Below are positions 44,421 through 53,934 of a stretch of DNA of 64,000 nucleotides, piece after piece. The notes beneath the pieces were generated by a model. The model was given only the letters and a program-made list of their open reading frames with translations. It searched no databases and had not been told where the DNA came from. The translations under genes and the position numbers were made by a program. Location of the stretch: contig NZ_STGQ01000001.1 in NCBI RefSeq assembly GCF_004916975.1, forward strand, positions 582,993 to 646,992, given 5' to 3'. The DNA is from Paenibacillus dokdonensis (GTDB taxonomy: Bacteria; Bacillota; Bacilli; Paenibacillales; Paenibacillaceae). How positions within the stretch are numbered: the first letter of the stretch is position 1; every line of letters begins with the position of its first letter.

Positions 44421-45098
44421 ATGTATACAACAGATCATACCAACCAGATTGCTTCTTACACCGCCAAGCTTCTCCGTGATAGATTTGGAAAAGGCCCTGA
44501 GTCGATATATGTATCTGTAAACAAGCAGTGTATTACGATGCATCTGCGGAATTTTATCGGCCCTGTGGAACAATTTCTTCTAAATCAGAAGGAAGAGCAG
44601 GTCTTCCGTTATACGCGGGAACTGATGATGCAGTCTTTACTTCCTGAGCTGACCGGATACCTTGAGCGTGAAATGGATATTAAACTGGACGATCTTTACT
44701 ATGATTGGGGACTGCATGACGCATCCGGAATCATCGTTGGGCTTTTTGCAGATCATTCGCATACATCGGAAGTATACAATGGAAGAGACGAAGTACATAA
44801 TCAGATCAACCGGGTGACCGGTATCGTGCAGAAACGGCCGGAAACGGTTTACTCCTGGTGGGTTAATCCGAAGAGTTTGGTTGTGATTCGGGAAGGTCTT
44901 CTGATTTTGATTGAAAAGGAAATGATTCATCTAGGATACGATGAGGTGCTTCGCACCACGAAACGTAAGCTGGAGAAAAGATATTTTGAAGAGGAAGCTG
45001 CGATTAGCACAGCCGTGGGCCGTAAGCTGTCGGAGCTCTATGTGGATTGGGATTTTGAACGAGATAAAAGTGTGATTGTATGTTTATTTCATGATTAG
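44421..45098 (+). CDS. Tandem DUF2294 protein (225 aa)
   Basis: Two copies of the DUF2294 domain, function unknown. The first (about 1-115) has SYTAKLLRDRFGKGPESIYVSV and the second (about 120-225) lacks part of this but keeps the LxxLYxDWDFERDKSVIVCLF ending, which parallels LDDLYYDWGLHDASGIIVGLF in the first. The repeat shows an internal duplication. No signal peptide or membrane span is present. AGAAGGAGAG precedes ATG 44421; an upstream in-frame GTG would extend into the 100-nt leader. Confidence 0.82.
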   Translation: MYTTDHTNQIASYTAKLLRDRFGKGPESIYVSVNKQCITMHLRNFIGPVEQFLLNQKEEQVFRYTRELMMQSLLPELTGYLEREMDIKLDDLYYDWGLHDASGIIVGLFADHSHTSEVYNGRDEVHNQINRVTGIVQKRPETVYSWWVNPKSLVVIREGLLILIEKEMIHLGYDEVLRTTKRKLEKRYFEEEAAISTAVGRKLSELYVDWDFERDKSVIVCLFHD

Positions 45099-45150
45099 AT
45101 TTTGATTGGCAGGAATGATTCAGACATGTAGTTATCCATGAGCTGAACAT

Positions 45151-45193
45151 AAGCCAAAGGAAGAGCTGTCAGCTCTTTCTTTGGCTTTTTTTT
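45151..45193 (+). terminator. Terminator after the DUF2294 gene
   Basis: AAGCCAAAG...AGAGCT pairs with AGCTCT...CTTTGGCTT around a 3-nt loop, followed by a run of eight or more T. It ends just before the ribosome site of the receiver-protein gene. Confidence 0.9.
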
Positions 45194-45211
45194 GTGGGGA
45201 GGAGGAGAATG

Positions 45212-45619
45212 ATGAGAAGAGATCATTACACCATATTATGCGTCGAGGACAACCCGATCAACATGGCTCTTATGCATCATATATTCAAAAAATACCCCCA
45301 AATTCTATTATTAAAAGCAGACTCAGCTGAACAAGCATTCGAACTCGTAGAAGAGGAAAAGCCGGATTTGATCCTTATGGACATACAGCTTCCAGGAATG
45401 GATGGATATGAGGCATTGAATTATCTGAAAAGCAAAAAGGATACCCGCCATATTCCAATCATGGCTGTCAGCTCTTATGCGATGGATTCAGATATTGCCC
45501 GCGGTCTTAAAGCCGGCTTCGCAGAATACATTACCAAGCCAATTGATTTGAAAATTTTTCTCGGCAGAGTCAGAGAACTGATCTTAGAGACAGAAGCAGC
45601 TGTGAGTCTGGAAGAATAA
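45212..45619 (+). CDS. Stand-alone response regulator receiver protein (135 aa)
   Basis: A single-domain CheY/DivK-like receiver without an output domain. Acidic residues are in VEDN (11-14), the phospho-acceptor is Asp57 in LILMDIQLPGMDG, and Lys109 is in YITKPI. The VEDNPINMAL and SSYAMDSDIARGLKAGF stretches resemble receivers found on hybrid kinases. GGGGAGGAGG lies 6 nt before ATG 45212 (45209 is also possible). No kinase is adjacent, so its partner is unknown. It could act by protein contact or within a phosphorelay. Confidence 0.9.
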   Translation: MRRDHYTILCVEDNPINMALMHHIFKKYPQILLLKADSAEQAFELVEEEKPDLILMDIQLPGMDGYEALNYLKSKKDTRHIPIMAVSSYAMDSDIARGLKAGFAEYITKPIDLKIFLGRVRELILETEAAVSLEE

Positions 45620-45761
45620 TCCCCAGACATTCATATAACAATAGAAATAGAGCATTTGGGATGAGGGGCACGAAAAATACACATAATTTTGCCTGCGCTG
45701 TGGCATATTACCTCTAGTTTGTGAATTCAGACAATTCATTGATGGAGGGGTGAATATCCAC

Positions 45762-46535
45762 ATGAAGCGCTTTGTAATCGTATTGGCTGCGGTTCTGCTC
45801 CTGTGCTGTGGTTTCCAGCAAACGGCGTCTGCGGACGGTCCTTACCATTTCGGCTTCAAAAAAAGCAAAAACGGACAGCTTCCTTCCATTAACGAGGAGG
45901 GCTTTAAGGGCGTTCTGCAGAAAAATGATGCTATTTTTTTGGGGGACACTGCCAGGAAGGAACTGTTCCTGACATTTGACAACGGCTATGAGAATGGGTT
46001 TACACCCAAGATTCTGGACGTGTTGAAGGAGAAGAAGGTTCCGGCCATCTTCTTTCTCACCGGTCATTATGTCAAGGATAAGCCCGAGCTTGTGACAAGA
46101 ATGGTCACGGAAGGTCATCTCATCGGCAACCATTCCTGGTCTCATCCTGATATGACGCAAATATCCAACATGCAGCTAAAGGAAGAGCTGGAGAAGGTGA
46201 AGCAGGCTGTGACGGATACAACCCGGCAGCAGGCCATGGCATTCGTACGTCCACCGCGCGGGATTTTTAATGACCGTACGCTTGCCCTGAGCCGCTCAGA
46301 AGGATATGTCAGTGTATTCTGGTCGGTAGCCTACAAAGATTGGGACGTGAACGACCAGAAGGGTTCGGATTATGCTTACAGACAGGTTATGGCTCAGCTT
46401 CATCCGGGGGCTGTCATCCTTCTGCATTCGATCTCCAGAGACAATACGGAAGCACTTGGGCGCATTATCGATGGAGCAAGGCAGCAGGGTTATGAATTTA
46501 AAAGCCTGGATACGTTAAAAGTGAAAACCTACTAA
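45762..46535 (+). CDS. pdaA: PdaA-type delta-lactam-biosynthetic de-N-acetylase (257 aa)
   Basis: An exported family CE4 deacetylase. In spore formers PdaA deacetylates N-acetylmuramic acid during cortex synthesis, the step that leads to muramic delta-lactam needed for germination. A signal peptide (cleavage near TASA, residue 24) is followed by the PdaA variant of the NodB motif, TFDNGYENG (71-79), then NHSWSHPD (123-130), RPPRG and LLHS. The variant TFDNGYE and the full-length pattern YHFGFKKSKNGQLPSI point to PdaA rather than a general deacetylase. GGAGGGG lies 11 nt before ATG 45762; GTG 45750 is too close to it. Confidence 0.9.
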   Translation: MKRFVIVLAAVLLLCCGFQQTASADGPYHFGFKKSKNGQLPSINEEGFKGVLQKNDAIFLGDTARKELFLTFDNGYENGFTPKILDVLKEKKVPAIFFLTGHYVKDKPELVTRMVTEGHLIGNHSWSHPDMTQISNMQLKEELEKVKQAVTDTTRQQAMAFVRPPRGIFNDRTLALSRSEGYVSVFWSVAYKDWDVNDQKGSDYAYRQVMAQLHPGAVILLHSISRDNTEALGRIIDGARQQGYEFKSLDTLKVKTY

Positions 46536-46560
46536 AGATCAGCGGGTGGAGCGGAATATA

Positions 46561-46600
46561 AAAAGAGGCATTCCCAGGATAGGGGATGCCTCTCTTTTTT
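46561..46600. terminator. Terminator between pdaA and the third sugar operon
   Basis: AAAGAGGCATTCCC pairs with GGGGATGCCTCTCTTT around a short loop, with a T-run on the plus strand and A-rich bases serving the minus strand. Confidence 0.85.
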
Positions 46601-46616
46601 CGTTGAAACCAAAGGG

Positions 46617-48263
46617 TTAATTTCCTTTGATCTTCTTGAGATTTTCCTGCCATTTAGCAGTTTCGAATTTCAGCAGCTTTTCATACCCGGCTTTTTGGGC
46701 ATCTTGCTCAGCCTTGTCAAGCAGGGAGATAACTTCCTGCTCATCTTTGGCAAACAAGGCTTTTGCCCGCACCTTATCGGCGATATCGGATACGCGCTGC
46801 AAGATCATGCCTTCATCCGAATCCGGAAGGGGCTGGATATTGCCAAACTCCGTCGCATCAAAGGAGGTTTTCCAAGCGATTCCGGTTTGCGAGACAGTGG
46901 CCCAGTCACGTTTGTCCTCAGGAAGGTTCATTTCATTTTCGGCTTTGGACCCGTCAATAAACGCTGTATTACCCGCCCATTGGAAAGTATCCCAGATAGC
47001 CATGAGCTTGGAACGCTCCTCAACTTCGTTTTTGTATTTATCCGTGTAGACCGGTGCACCTTTATCATTGGTACCCTGCCAGTACATGCCTTCAGGACCC
47101 CAGAAAATAACACGCTCCCCTTCTTCGCCCGTCAGCCAGTCAAGATAGGCGAATATGCCTTCAGGATTCTTGGCTGATGTTGTAATGGCACTGACGTTCC
47201 AGCCGAGAGAGTCGAATTCGTTAACCCACACCTTTTTCGGATCGACGCCGTCTTTATGAAGCGGCCATATCATGGTATACCCGCCTTCAGGGTCCTTGGC
47301 CCGCAGCATGCTGTTAGCTTCCGTGCCCAGAACAGTGGTATCGAAATCTCCATAAATCGCTACGCGTCCGTTATTCACTTTTTCCTTCACCTGGTCGCGG
47401 GTTTGTGTGATGGCATCCTGGGTGATCAGCTTTTCCCGGAACAATGTGTTGGCAAAAATCATCGACTCCCGGTAGACCGGATCACTGAACAGTGATTTCA
47501 GCTCATTTCCATCAGGAACCACGCGAAGGGAGACCTGACCGACATTCCGGTCTTCCGCCATGCCTGCATATAGGAAATCAATACCTTGCCCCTGCAGGCC
47601 AACCTCGAATGGGACCACTTCTGGATATTTTTCTTTCACCAGCTTCAGGTAGGCGTACAGGTCATCAAAGGTTTCAAGCTTCGGTGATCCGAGCTCCTTG
47701 TAGATCTTATTGTTTATCGCATAACCGCCGTTACCCATCGGATTCTTTGTATACCAGTTCGGAAACTGATACAGCTTTCCATCCTCGGAGCGGAGCATGT
47801 TAAGTGTTTTTTCGCCTGCCCATTTTTTCAGATTGGGGTATTTTTCAAGATACGGATCCAGCGCGACGAGCTTGCCTGCTTTTCTGAGTTTCTCCACATC
47901 CGTTCCACGGTCTCCCCATATGACATCGGGCAGTTGGCCGGAGGCTATCATCGTATTGAATTTCTGCAGGGCGGCGCCACCGGATTGGATCGCTTGGACG
48001 TTCACCTTCATGTTATCCTGTATCCATTTGGTTGCCGGGTCCTGGCCCCACGGATTCATGGTATACCAGTCATAATTGCCGTAAAAGGAAAAGGTTAGCG
48101 GCGTTTCTCCAAGCACAAAAGGTTTGGATGGGTCTGCTTGAGCAGTGTCCTTTCCTTCAGGCTTTGCTGCGTCAGTTCCGCTGCTTCCACTGCATGCTGC
48201 AAGCATCATACTCATGCCCAGCATACAGACTAGCAGCAGGGCAGACGTTTTTTTGGCTGACAT
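46617..48263 (-). CDS. Lpl-type solute-binding lipoprotein (548 aa)
   Basis: The receptor of a third oligosaccharide ABC importer. The lipobox LAAC gives Cys24, followed by a Ser/Gly/Lys linker. The mature protein has the long LplA-type layout with QLPDVIWGDRGTDVEKL, KLYQFPNWYTKNP and IFAYLDWLTGEEGERVIFWGPEG. The substrate is unknown. Gene order here is permease-permease-receptor, the reverse of the other two importers in this window. GGGGG lies 7 nt before ATG 48263; ATG 48269 is too close to it. Confidence 0.91.
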   Translation of the reverse strand: MSAKKTSALLLVCMLGMSMMLAACSGSSGTDAAKPEGKDTAQADPSKPFVLGETPLTFSFYGNYDWYTMNPWGQDPATKWIQDNMKVNVQAIQSGGAALQKFNTMIASGQLPDVIWGDRGTDVEKLRKAGKLVALDPYLEKYPNLKKWAGEKTLNMLRSEDGKLYQFPNWYTKNPMGNGGYAINNKIYKELGSPKLETFDDLYAYLKLVKEKYPEVVPFEVGLQGQGIDFLYAGMAEDRNVGQVSLRVVPDGNELKSLFSDPVYRESMIFANTLFREKLITQDAITQTRDQVKEKVNNGRVAIYGDFDTTVLGTEANSMLRAKDPEGGYTMIWPLHKDGVDPKKVWVNEFDSLGWNVSAITTSAKNPEGIFAYLDWLTGEEGERVIFWGPEGMYWQGTNDKGAPVYTDKYKNEVEERSKLMAIWDTFQWAGNTAFIDGSKAENEMNLPEDKRDWATVSQTGIAWKTSFDATEFGNIQPLPDSDEGMILQRVSDIADKVRAKALFAKDEQEVISLLDKAEQDAQKAGYEKLLKFETAKWQENLKKIKGN

Positions 48264-48337
48264 CTTCATACCCCCATATGTTTGTTGTTTATATGTACAA
48301 GCCTTTCAGAAGACTTTTACATCGATCATATCCGGCT

Positions 48338-49231
48338 TCATTCTTTAATGGAACCGATCATGACGCCTTTGGTAAAATATTTTTGTAAAAATGGATAAAC
48401 CAGCAGAATCGGTATCGTCGCTACCAGCATGGTTGACATGGTAAGCGATTTGGTAGTGACGCTTTGAAGCTGGGACATGTGGCTGCGTGCTGCAGCGTTG
48501 GTCTGCATCATCTGCTCGGACATAATGTTGGAGCTTAAGATTTGCTGAAGCAGGGTTTGGATCGGAAGCAGATGCTCACTCGTGATGTAAATACTGGCCG
48601 TAAACCAGTCATTCCAGTGCCAGACAGCAGAAAACAGGGAGAGAGTGGCGATGACCGGACCCGAAATCGGGACGACGATTTTGAAAAAGATGCCCCAGTG
48701 GCCGCAGCCATCGATTTTCGCAGATTCCTCGAGTCCTTCCGGCAGCTCCAGAAAAAAGGTGCGGAAAATGATCATGTTCCATACGCTGATAATATTGGGT
48801 ACAATCATTACCCAGAAATTATCCATCAGGCCCAGCTCGCGATTAATCAGAAAGGAGGGAATCAACCCACCGCTAAAGTACATTGTGATGATGCACAGGA
48901 TCATATACCATTTCCGTCCCATGAGCTGTCTTTTGGACATACCATAGGCGAAGACTGCCGTGCATACGATGGATAGAATCGTGCCAATTACTGTTCTCAG
49001 GACAGAAATAAGGAAGCCTGTCATTAACCGCTTATCCTGAAACACAACATTGTAGTTCTCAAGCGTGAACTGTCTGGGCCAGAAGGTGATCCCGCCACGG
49101 GTCGTATCCGAGCCAACATTCAATGAGATTACGATAGAATTCCAGAAGGGATACAGCATGGCGAAGGCCATAAGTAAAAGTGATGCATAGATCAGACTGA
49201 GAAAGATGCGATCGGAGAAACTGATTTTCAT
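48338..49231 (-). CDS. YtcP/LplC-type ABC permease (297 aa)
   Basis: The second membrane subunit of the third importer. It is parallel to the permease at 20.8 kb: a first span ending in MLYPFWNSIVISLN, GGITFWPRQFTLENYNVVF, the EAA-like loop LEESAKIDGCGHWGIFFKIV and the ending QKYFTKGVMIGSIKE. CAGGTGAT precedes the ATG. It lies 45 nt after the LplB-type gene and 74 nt before the receptor gene. Confidence 0.93.
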   Translation of the reverse strand: MKISFSDRIFLSLIYASLLLMAFAMLYPFWNSIVISLNVGSDTTRGGITFWPRQFTLENYNVVFQDKRLMTGFLISVLRTVIGTILSIVCTAVFAYGMSKRQLMGRKWYMILCIITMYFSGGLIPSFLINRELGLMDNFWVMIVPNIISVWNMIIFRTFFLELPEGLEESAKIDGCGHWGIFFKIVVPISGPVIATLSLFSAVWHWNDWFTASIYITSEHLLPIQTLLQQILSSNIMSEQMMQTNAAARSHMSQLQSVTTKSLTMSTMLVATIPILLVYPFLQKYFTKGVMIGSIKE

Positions 49232-49276
49232 GTCGATATCACCTGCATTTCAATAATGTAGTTGCCTTGCTGGGTA

Positions 49277-50230
49277 CTACCACAGACTTCGGCCCAGCTT
49301 GCGGGCCATCATATTGGCAGCCGTCAGCAGTACGACGCTGATCACGGATTTGAACAACCCGACGGCGGCGGCGTAGGAGAAGAGCGAGTTCCGGATGCCA
49401 ACGCGGTAAACGTAGGTATCGATGACATCGGATACATCCTGCAGTACAGGGTTTTTGGCGAGCAGCAGAATGTCCTCGAAGCCTGCGCTTAAGATATCGC
49501 CAACCGCGAGAATTATGAAGATTGTGATGACGCCGGTGATGCCGGGCAGGGTAATGTACCAGATTTTCTTCAATCGGCTTGCGCCGTCAATGGAAGCTGC
49601 TTCGTAAATTTCCGGATTAATGCCGGCAATGGCAGCCAAATAAACGATGGCGGAGAATCCAATCTCCTTCCAGACGCCTGTTCCGATCAATATGGCCCAG
49701 AAATACTCAGGTATGGACAGGAAGTTGACCGGTTCATTCACCAGGTGGAGCCTTTGCAGCAGCATGTTAATGCTTCCGTTATCAGTCGCGAGCATGGAGG
49801 CCACAAAGCCGGATACGATGACCCATGACAGGAAGTGAGGCAGGTAGCTAACGGTCTGAATAATCCGTTTGAAGCGTAGATGGCTAATCTCGTTTAAAAT
49901 GAGCGCGAGCAGTATCGGTGCCGGAAAACCGATGAGCAGCCTCAGCGCGCTGATCACAAACGTATTGCGCATCACGGTCCAGAATTCAGGGGCTTCGAAG
50001 AACATTTTGAAATGCTTGAGTCCCACCCAGGGACTATGCAGAAAGCCCTGGAAAATATCATAATCCTGAAAAGCCATCAGCACCCCGTACATCGGCAGAT
50101 ACGAGAAAATCAGGATAAGAGCCATCGCCGGGATGACCATCAGTTGGAGGTCCAGTTGCCTGGAGAACCTGAACCAGAATGATTTGTGATCGGCCCCCGG
50201 AGGCGAAACGGATGTGGTGCGTTTTTTCAT
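49277..50230 (-). CDS. LplB-type ABC permease (317 aa)
   Basis: The first membrane subunit of the third importer and the first gene of its operon. Features are FSYLPMYGVLMAFQDYDIFQGF, the EAA loop IYEAASIDGASRLKKIWYITLPGI and six predicted spans, the same pattern as the LplB-type protein at 19.8 kb. AAAGGAAGTG precedes ATG 50230. It diverges from the YesN/YesM pair, with about 205 nt between the starts for both promoters, so the pair probably regulates this importer. Confidence 0.93.
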   Translation of the reverse strand: MKKRTTSVSPPGADHKSFWFRFSRQLDLQLMVIPAMALILIFSYLPMYGVLMAFQDYDIFQGFLHSPWVGLKHFKMFFEAPEFWTVMRNTFVISALRLLIGFPAPILLALILNEISHLRFKRIIQTVSYLPHFLSWVIVSGFVASMLATDNGSINMLLQRLHLVNEPVNFLSIPEYFWAILIGTGVWKEIGFSAIVYLAAIAGINPEIYEAASIDGASRLKKIWYITLPGITGVITIFIILAVGDILSAGFEDILLLAKNPVLQDVSDVIDTYVYRVGIRNSLFSYAAAVGLFKSVISVVLLTAANMMARKLGRSLW

Positions 50231-50435
50231 GTGAGCACTTCCTTTGCAAATTTACTCTGCTGAAATTTATGGTATAGGAGCCTTCCCTGCAAAAATACTG
50301 ACTTGAACAACGATTTATAGACTTCTGCAATGAAGTTGCAGCGTTTTCAACATGTTAAAAATGAAATGTTATATGATGGGTTCAATAGAGCGCGGTAGCA
50401 TTGAACTTGCGGGTGACCCGGGAGGAATAGCATGC

Positions 50436-52019
50436 ATGTATAACGTATTGCTGGCAGATGATGAAGTGCTGGATTTAAGAGGGATGGAGCGGTTTATTCC
50501 ATGGAAGGAACTTCAGATGAATGTGGCGGCGGTAGTAAGCAGCGGCTTCGCAGCGCTGGATTATATCAGGCAGCACCCGATTGATATTCTGATCACGGAT
50601 ATCCGGATGCCGATTATGTCAGGTTTGGAGCTGTCCCGTGAAGCGCTGCAGCTGCTCCCGCAGCTGAAAATCATATTTGTGAGCGGATATGAGGATTTTC
50701 ATTATGCCAAGCAGGCGATGGAGCTGAATGTGCAGAGCTATGTCCTGAAGCCTGTAGAGGATGATGAGATGATCGAGGTCCTTCAGAAGGTGAAATGCCA
50801 GCTTGACCTTGAGGAGCAGCAGTCGAGGCTGAAATCCGATTACTATAAAACACTGCCTATGCTGAAGAATGATCTGCTGCTTGGACTGCTGGACGGACAG
50901 CATGGCAGTGAGAGTACGCACTCAGATGACTTGCTGCTTGAACAATGTGGAATCAGTCCTTTCATGCCGCACCGGATTGCTGTCATTGAAATCGATGATG
51001 TGGCCTGGAAACTGAACACTTGCAGCGAAATCGAAGCGAAGCAGATCATCCATCGACTCTATCAAACGATTTTGGATTATAGCACCGAGCACGGGGTTCG
51101 ATCGCTGTGCAAGCTATCCAGCCGTGAATTTGCCCTTGTACTGCAGGCCGAGCATCTCACTGCATGCGAGAACATGCTGAGCCGATTAATTGAATGCATC
51201 GAAGTCCATTTTCCTGTCACAATCACAGTAGGACTGAGCAGCACAGCAGCTTCGCTCGATTCTATTCAGGCGTCCTATCATCAGGCTAAGCAGGCGCTGG
51301 ATTATAAGATGCTGGCAGGCAAGAGTAGGCTGATTCAGTTTGCTGAGCTTGAGTCGGGCAGTTTTGAGGAGATGCAAAGTCTGGAAATGCGTCTTGATGC
51401 TCTTTTCGCTGAAATGTCGAATTACAGGCTTGTACAGATACATGATGAACTTGAGCATGTTTTCACCTTGATCCGCCGGATGAAGTCCAAATCCACCGTG
51501 TATAACTTCGCTATCCAAATTATATCCAGACTGGATGCCTATCTGGCAGGGCTCCATGAGAACTTGTTCCAGATGCTCGGCATGAGGATGGAAAACCTGG
51601 ACATTTTGTTCAAATTCGAAACGATGGATGATATTCAGTCCTGGCTGCGCCGGAGAGTATTCGAAATCTCTGAAATGCTGCATGTGAAGAAGCAAAAGAA
51701 AAACAACAAACTGCTGGAATCGGTCTGTGCTTATGTGGAGGAGCATCTTGCTCAGAATATTGCGCTCAGGGATGTGAGTAACCTATTTTCTTTTTCCCCG
51801 AATCATCTCGGAGTTCTGTTCAAGCAAGGAACTGGGATCAACTTCAGTGATTATGTCGTAGAGAGGCGGATGGAGAAAGCCTGCGAACTGCTTCGCGATC
51901 CTCACTATAAAATATTTGAGGTTGCTGGGCGTGTGGGCTACAAGAATCTGACTTATTTCAGCCGGCAGTTTAAGGACAAATACGGCATGACGCCTGGCGA
52001 ATACCGCAAGCAGTGCTGA
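50436..52019 (+). CDS. Response regulator with AraC domain, YesN type (527 aa)
   Basis: Receiver domain with DDE (8-10), phospho-acceptor Asp55 in ILITDIRMP and Lys in YVLKPVEDDE, a long central region, and a C-terminal AraC domain (about 425-525; DVSNLFSFSPNHLGVLFKQG, KIFEVAGRVGYKNLTYFSRQFKD). GGAGGA lies 9 nt before ATG 50436; the earlier in-frame ATG at 50352 would place the receiver motif unusually far in. It is followed by its kinase, in the reverse order of the first cluster. Confidence 0.93.
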   Translation: MYNVLLADDEVLDLRGMERFIPWKELQMNVAAVVSSGFAALDYIRQHPIDILITDIRMPIMSGLELSREALQLLPQLKIIFVSGYEDFHYAKQAMELNVQSYVLKPVEDDEMIEVLQKVKCQLDLEEQQSRLKSDYYKTLPMLKNDLLLGLLDGQHGSESTHSDDLLLEQCGISPFMPHRIAVIEIDDVAWKLNTCSEIEAKQIIHRLYQTILDYSTEHGVRSLCKLSSREFALVLQAEHLTACENMLSRLIECIEVHFPVTITVGLSSTAASLDSIQASYHQAKQALDYKMLAGKSRLIQFAELESGSFEEMQSLEMRLDALFAEMSNYRLVQIHDELEHVFTLIRRMKSKSTVYNFAIQIISRLDAYLAGLHENLFQMLGMRMENLDILFKFETMDDIQSWLRRRVFEISEMLHVKKQKKNNKLLESVCAYVEEHLAQNIALRDVSNLFSFSPNHLGVLFKQGTGINFSDYVVERRMEKACELLRDPHYKIFEVAGRVGYKNLTYFSRQFKDKYGMTPGEYRKQC

Positions 52020-52037
52020 AAGAAAGAAAGAAAGAAA
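52018..52037 (+). repeat. Tetranucleotide repeat (GAAA) x5 before the kinase ribosome site
   Basis: Five perfect GAAA units begin within the stop codon of the regulator gene and end just before a weak TAGGAT ribosome site for the kinase. Simple repeats at this position can change length and alter translation. Confidence 0.85.
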
Positions 52038-52049
52038 GTAGGATTTCCC

Positions 52050-53822
52050 ATGATGCGGAAGAAACGATTTCTGTCATTCGGCTATAAGCTGATGATCTCA
52101 TACATTGTTCTGCTGATTGTGCCGGTAGCCTTTGTAGGCATATTCGCCTATAACACCTCCGTAGAATCCATCCGAAAACAAACAAAGGCCAACATCCGCG
52201 GCACTCTTCAGCAGATCCAGGACAATATTCATTACAAGGTGGAGGATATTCAGCGTTTAACGGATCTGCTGTATTATGACCGAACGCTGGCAGATTCCCT
52301 GAGGCGTTATGATGATGGCTGGTACAGCTTCGACACACTGCAAAGCTATCTGATGCCGACGCTGCAAAATACGATTCATGCGACAAACCGCAATATCGCG
52401 TTGTCTGTGTTTATTCAAAATGATACCATTCCGGAAGTCTATTACTCCTATGAAGGCATCGACCCGCTGAGTAAAGGAAGATTCTACGAGCTTTTCCATC
52501 AGAAACGCATTGTGGACAAAGCGTGGTTTAAAGACCTGCCCCAGGAACAGTATGGGGTGACCATGAAGTGGCACCAGATTGAGGAGGATGACAGGTATGG
52601 GAACATTTCACTGCTCCGGAGATTGATGGACACCTATGAGCCAACCGCACCCAAGCCTTTCGGATTTGTGCGTATTACCGTTAAGATTGCTGATCTCCTG
52701 GAAAGTGTAAATGAAGACAAGTTCCGAAACGGAAGTACTCTGTACATAGAAAATGACAAGCAGGACATTATCTATCTTTCTTCGGCGGATAAAAACATGA
52801 GGCAGGAGCAAATTCCGCTGCTGGAAAGCAAGGACTATCTGCAAATTAAAGTGCCGATTGAGGGTCTGAACTGGACGCTCGCTGCCAATATCCCAAACCG
52901 GGTGATGGAGCAGGATATCCAGAAAGTCAAAAGCGTCACGATCATCGTATGTATCATCATGATTATTTTATTTTCCGCGGCAGGCTGGCTGCTCTCCAGA
53001 TACTTTTCCAGACGGGTTGTCAAGATCGTTTCCGTGCTTCGTTCGTTTCAAGAGGGAGATTTGCATAAGCGGCTCCGCTACGGAGGGCAGGATGAATTTA
53101 ACCAAATTGCACTGGCGCTTAATGACATGGGTGAGAATATGAATCGTTTGATCCAGGAAGTGTACTTGTCCAATTTGCAGAAAAAAGAGGCGGAGCTGGA
53201 AATTCTTCAGGCACAGATCAACCCGCATTTTTTATACAATTCGTTTTCTTCCATTAATCGGCTGGCCCAGTTCGGAGAAATTAGCAAAATCCGATCGATG
53301 GTCAGCGGGCTCGCAAAATTCTATCGGCTGACACTGAATGAAGGCCGAATGATGATTCCGGTCGAGAAGGAGCTGCAGCAGGTTCAAACCTATATTGAAA
53401 TTCAAAAAATCAAGTATGAGGACCGGCTTACCTTCAACATCGATATCGACGAGAAGGTACTTGGCTTCGATACTGTAAAGTTGATTCTGCAACCCTTTGT
53501 GGAGAATATTCTGGAGCATGCTTTTTACGGTGATAACATCCATATCCGCATGACGGCTGAGGCTGGAGAGCGGGCAATCCAGTTTAAAATTATTGATGAC
53601 GGTATCGGCATGAACGCGGAAACCATCCGGCAGATTTTCTCACCAAGCGGTATTAAGATGGGTTACGGCATCCGCAATGTCGATCAGCGCATTAAGCTGC
53701 AGTTTGGCGATTCTTACGGTGTTATGCTCTACAGCCGGCTTGGAATCGGGACAACTGTTCAATTGACCATCCCCTATTTTCATCATACAGAATCAAAAGA
53801 CATCGGCCGGACGGAGGGATGA
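52050..53822 (+). CDS. Sensor histidine kinase, YesM type (590 aa)
   Basis: The membrane sensor of the third two-component pair. Spans lie near residues 12-33 and 292-313 with an extracellular Cache-like region between. It then has a HAMP linker, the phosphorylated His in QINPHFLYNSFSSINRL (near 393), and ATP-binding motifs VENILEHAFYG, IIDDGIGMN and GYGIRNVDQRIKLQ. Its ribosome site (TAGGA) is weak, and the gene follows a GAAA repeat. It is transcribed away from the importer it presumably controls. Confidence 0.92.
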   Translation: MMRKKRFLSFGYKLMISYIVLLIVPVAFVGIFAYNTSVESIRKQTKANIRGTLQQIQDNIHYKVEDIQRLTDLLYYDRTLADSLRRYDDGWYSFDTLQSYLMPTLQNTIHATNRNIALSVFIQNDTIPEVYYSYEGIDPLSKGRFYELFHQKRIVDKAWFKDLPQEQYGVTMKWHQIEEDDRYGNISLLRRLMDTYEPTAPKPFGFVRITVKIADLLESVNEDKFRNGSTLYIENDKQDIIYLSSADKNMRQEQIPLLESKDYLQIKVPIEGLNWTLAANIPNRVMEQDIQKVKSVTIIVCIIMIILFSAAGWLLSRYFSRRVVKIVSVLRSFQEGDLHKRLRYGGQDEFNQIALALNDMGENMNRLIQEVYLSNLQKKEAELEILQAQINPHFLYNSFSSINRLAQFGEISKIRSMVSGLAKFYRLTLNEGRMMIPVEKELQQVQTYIEIQKIKYEDRLTFNIDIDEKVLGFDTVKLILQPFVENILEHAFYGDNIHIRMTAEAGERAIQFKIIDDGIGMNAETIRQIFSPSGIKMGYGIRNVDQRIKLQFGDSYGVMLYSRLGIGTTVQLTIPYFHHTESKDIGRTEG

Positions 53823-53934
53823 GGAGAGCTTTTGAAGCTTTCCAGTAACGGCTGCGAGAGGAGGAGGATCAAAAGACACCTTGGTCAGGCTCCCTACAAA
53901 ACCAAACGAATCCCATTTGAGAGGTGGACGAACA

